DNA of 5,716 nt from Pseudomonadota bacterium (GTDB lineage Bacteria; Pseudomonadota; Alphaproteobacteria; Sphingomonadales; Sphingomonadaceae). The notes below the pieces were generated by a model, which did not search any database, was not told the origin of the DNA, and worked only from the letters and a program-made list of their open reading frames with translations. Below are positions 3,374 to 5,716 of the stretch, one piece after another (the first letter of the stretch is position 1; the number at the start of each line of letters is the position of its first letter). The stretch spans positions 1-5,716 of the forward strand of contig CANJKQ010000085.1 of assembly GCA_947474905.1 (NCBI GenBank). The letters run 5' to 3'. Both the position numbers and the translations under genes were made by a program.

Positions 3374-5716
3374 ATGATTACCAACACCGTGATTGCACGA
3401 CGGCTGCTGTGTGCCACCGCGCTGTGCGCTGGCGTCGTCGCCATGCCTGCCCATGCCGCGACCGATCCCGCAACGGCGACCGACCCTGCACCCGCGACCA
3501 ACCCTGCCGACGACCAGAAGCAGGACGCCAATGGCGGCCTGTCGGAAATCGTCGTCGTTGCGCAGAAGCGTGAGGAAAATCTTCAGAAGACGCCGATTTC
3601 CATCTCGGTGTTGAAAGCGGAAGATATTGGCAACCGCCACATTCAGTCGCTGCTCGACCTTCAGGACGGTTCGATCCCCAGCTTGCGCATTCTCCCGTTC
3701 TCGGGCCGGCCCTTCAGCCTGGTGCTCAACATCCGCGGCGTCGGCGTGCTCGGTGACAGCAACCAGCCGGCGCGCGATGGCGGCGTCGGCGTCTATGTCG
3801 ACGGTGTCTATCTCGGCCGTCCGCAGGGCCTGAATTCGGCGCTTTACGACGTTGAGAGCATTGAAGTTCTCAAGGGCCCGCAAGGTACGCTGTTCGGGCG
3901 CAACACCGAAGGTGGCGCGCTCAATATCGTTACCAAGAAGCCGACCGGCAAGTTCGGCCTGTCGATCCTGGGCGGCGTTGGCAATTACGGCAGCTATGAA
4001 AGCGAACTTCACCTCAATCTGCCGGAAACCCACAATTTCTCGCTCAAGGTGGATGGGCTCATCACCACCCGCGGCGGCACTGTGCGCAACACCTATCCCG
4101 GCGCATCGAACTTCAACGCCTATGACCGTCGTGGCGCCCGTGCGCAGCTGCTGTGGAAGCCGCTGTCGAACCTCAGCGCGCTTTATGCCTATGATTATGT
4201 CAACGACGCGTCGACCGTCGGCTATACGCAGCGCGTCCAGGCGGGCACCGGGTTTGTGCCCGCCGTGGCGCTCCAGCCGACGCGCGCCGATGTCGTCGAT
4301 TATGGCGTTCCGCTCCAGCCCAGCATCGGCAGCCAGAGCGGCCATTTGCTGACGGTGCAATGGCAGGCGCTGCCGCATCTGATGATCAAGTCGATCTCGT
4401 CCTATCGCGAGCTGGCGCAGAACCAGTTCGATGGCGGCGGCTTCAACAACGCTGCCTATGTCATCCAGGCCGCGCCCACCGGCATTGTCCAGCGCGACAA
4501 CGTCGATGGCCGTTACAGCCTCGCCGCTTTCTATCAGTATCAGTACAGCCAGGAACTGCAGGCGATCGGCGAGATTGGTCGGGTCAAATATGTGGTGGGC
4601 GGCCTCGCTTATTACGAACATGTCCGCGACCAGGCGCAGGCGTTCAACGTCGGCTATCTCGATACCAACGGCAACTTCATCGTCCAGCTGCCTGGGCCGA
4701 CCAACCTGATCAATAATCAGGTTATTCCGGGCACGACCACGCCGCTGCCGATCACCAATGCCGTGACGCCGCTCTACCCCTATGCCGGTGTCGACCGCGC
4801 CAGCATCGCGCGGACGCAAAGCTATGGCGTGTTTGGCCAGGCAACCTGGACCCCGGCCATATTCGACGATCGCCTGCATCTGACGGGCGGCATTCGTTGG
4901 ACCTATGACCTGAAGAAGGGCACGCTGCTCATCACCAACAACTATCCGCCGCTCAACCGCGACACGACCTATCGCCCCATCGACTTCCGTGGATCATGGA
5001 AGCGCGTCGATCCGATGGTCAACATTGCGGTCGACGTGACGCATGACCTGCAGGTCTATGGTAAGTGGAGCACGGGCTATAAGTCGGGCGGCGCCAATTC
5101 GCGCTCGCTCAACTATCGTGCGTTCGATCCGGAATCGGTGTCGGTCTTCGAACTTGGGTTGAAGAGCGAGTTCCTCGATCACCATGTCCGCTTCAACATT
5201 GCGGGCTATACCGGTATCTACAAGAACCAGCAGGTCGACTTCAGCGTTCCTTATTATTGCTTCAGCTCGACGGGCACGGTCATTCCCTGCGTCGGCTCGG
5301 TGATTACCACGCGCACGACGACCAACACCTATAATACGCCGGTGCATGGCAAGATCAGCGGTGTTGAAACCGAACTGACCATCGCGCCGGTCCGTGGCCT
5401 GACGCTGTCTGGCCAATATACCTATGCCTATGTCCGGGTCGGTGCTGCGGTTGATCCTTACTGCGAAACCCAGGCGAGTGGCGCTTGCGTGATCGATTTG
5501 ACGCCACGTGCGCAGCAGGGCGTCTTGACGCCGGTGCATTCGGCGTCGGGCCAGATCGATTACGAAATGCCGCTGGGTGATTTCACCTTTAACGGCCACA
5601 TTGACGGCGCGTGGGACTCGGGTTCGTTCAACAGCAGCAACCCCAACGCGGTTGGCGTGTACAACCCGCGCAGCCAACCCGGCTTGATCATCAACAGCCG
5701 CGTTTCGCTGGGCGAC
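3374..5716 (+). CDS. TonB-dependent outer-membrane receptor (3' end beyond window)
   Basis: An open frame of 781 codons from ATG 3374 runs off the right edge. Known role: TBDRs are 22-strand barrels with an internal plug that import scarce or bulky substrates using TonB-ExbBD energy. Residues 1-28 are a signal peptide (basic RR at 9-10, hydrophobic core, AHA cleavage site). Residues 29-46 are a three-copy six-residue repeat. The TonB box region is SEIVVVAQKREEN (57-69), in the style common in sphingomonads. Plug motifs are LNIRGVG (118-124), GVGVYVDGVYLGRP (137-150) and IEVLKGPQGTLFGRNTEGG (163-181). Barrel motifs include YGKWSTGYKSGG (562-573). Two close Cys pairs, Cys629/Cys639 and Cys697/Cys705, probably form disulfides in extracellular loops. 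There is no N-terminal STN signalling domain, so sigma/anti-sigma signalling is not expected. The last strands and terminal aromatic residue are missing, perhaps 50-80 residues. It diverges from phnGHIJ; phosphonate uptake is an inference from position only, and the substrate cannot be read from the sequence. Confidence 0.95.
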   Translation, partial: MITNTVIARRLLCATALCAGVVAMPAHAATDPATATDPAPATNPADDQKQDANGGLSEIVVVAQKREENLQKTPISISVLKAEDIGNRHIQSLLDLQDGSIPSLRILPFSGRPFSLVLNIRGVGVLGDSNQPARDGGVGVYVDGVYLGRPQGLNSALYDVESIEVLKGPQGTLFGRNTEGGALNIVTKKPTGKFGLSILGGVGNYGSYESELHLNLPETHNFSLKVDGLITTRGGTVRNTYPGASNFNAYDRRGARAQLLWKPLSNLSALYAYDYVNDASTVGYTQRVQAGTGFVPAVALQPTRADVVDYGVPLQPSIGSQSGHLLTVQWQALPHLMIKSISSYRELAQNQFDGGGFNNAAYVIQAAPTGIVQRDNVDGRYSLAAFYQYQYSQELQAIGEIGRVKYVVGGLAYYEHVRDQAQAFNVGYLDTNGNFIVQLPGPTNLINNQVIPGTTTPLPITNAVTPLYPYAGVDRASIARTQSYGVFGQATWTPAIFDDRLHLTGGIRWTYDLKKGTLLITNNYPPLNRDTTYRPIDFRGSWKRVDPMVNIAVDVTHDLQVYGKWSTGYKSGGANSRSLNYRAFDPESVSVFELGLKSEFLDHHVRFNIAGYTGIYKNQQVDFSVPYYCFSSTGTVIPCVGSVITTRTTTNTYNTPVHGKISGVETELTIAPVRGLTLSGQYTYAYVRVGAAVDPYCETQASGACVIDLTPRAQQGVLTPVHSASGQIDYEMPLGDFTFNGHIDGAWDSGSFNSSNPNAVGVYNPRSQPGLIINSRVSLGD
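3458..3511 (+). repeat. Three imperfect 18-bp tandem repeats inside the receptor gene
   Basis: Units begin at 3458, 3476 and 3494 and encode ATDPAT, ATDPAP and ATNPAD, right after the signal peptide and before the TonB box. Each unit starts GCGACC. They lengthen the flexible periplasmic N-terminal linker and keep the reading frame, so copy number could vary without breaking the gene. Confidence 0.7.

Noticed and set aside
2974..3531. A 185-codon minus-strand open frame crossing the intergenic region
   Set aside because: It overlaps the start of the receptor gene and the phnG start, has low-complexity Ala/Val sequence at its head from antisense of the signal peptide region, and matches no regulator such as PhnF.
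3266..4879. A 537-codon open frame on the minus strand inside the receptor gene
   Set aside because: It is codon-aligned antisense to the receptor. Stops in this frame need sense codons TTA, CTA or TCA, which are rare in this G+C-rich gene, so a long open antisense frame is expected. Its product has no recognisable domain.
4994..5677. A 227-codon open frame on the minus strand within the receptor barrel
   Set aside because: Same antisense register as the previous case, explained by codon bias; the Arg/Asp-rich product resembles no family.

Overview
The window carries one end of a carbon-phosphorus (C-P) lyase operon on the minus strand and, pointing away from it, an outer-membrane TonB-dependent receptor (TBDR) gene on the plus strand. 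The high G+C bias at third codon positions, the E. coli-like but clearly diverged Phn proteins, and the style of the receptor (plain AxA signal peptide, an 'EIVVVAQKREEN' TonB box, 'YGKWSTGYKSGG' barrel motif) suggest an alphaproteobacterium, most likely a sphingomonad. That placement is inference from sequence style only.

Minus strand, in transcription order: phnG (2977 to 2510), phnH (2507 to 1905), phnI (1905 to 769) and phnJ (772 to the left edge, truncated). The genes are packed tightly: a 2-nt gap between phnG and phnH, a TGATG overlap between phnH and phnI, and an ATGA overlap between phnI and phnJ. In established C-P lyase biochemistry, PhnG, PhnH and PhnI (with PhnL) attach a phosphonate to the C1 of the ribose of ATP. 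After pyrophosphate removal by PhnM, PhnJ breaks the C-P bond by radical chemistry. These four proteins form the PhnGHIJ core. phnK, phnL and phnM would be expected beyond the left edge but cannot be seen.

Between the two divergent units lies a 396-bp non-coding region (2978-3373), more AT-rich than its flanks and rich in small repeats: an 11-bp direct repeat, a run of TGG-type motifs with 11-12 bp spacing that loosely resembles a Pho box, and three inverted repeats. It should hold the promoters for both directions. No phnF regulator gene and no phnCDE ABC transporter lie next to phnG on this side.

Plus strand: a TBDR gene from 3374 to the right edge (781 codons seen, C-terminus missing). 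It encodes a signal peptide, a short three-copy Ala/Thr/Asp/Pro repeat, a TonB box, a plug and most of the barrel. The most interesting hypothesis is that this receptor brings phosphonates, or larger phosphonate-bearing molecules, across the outer membrane for the adjacent C-P lyase. Position supports this; the sequence itself does not prove the substrate.
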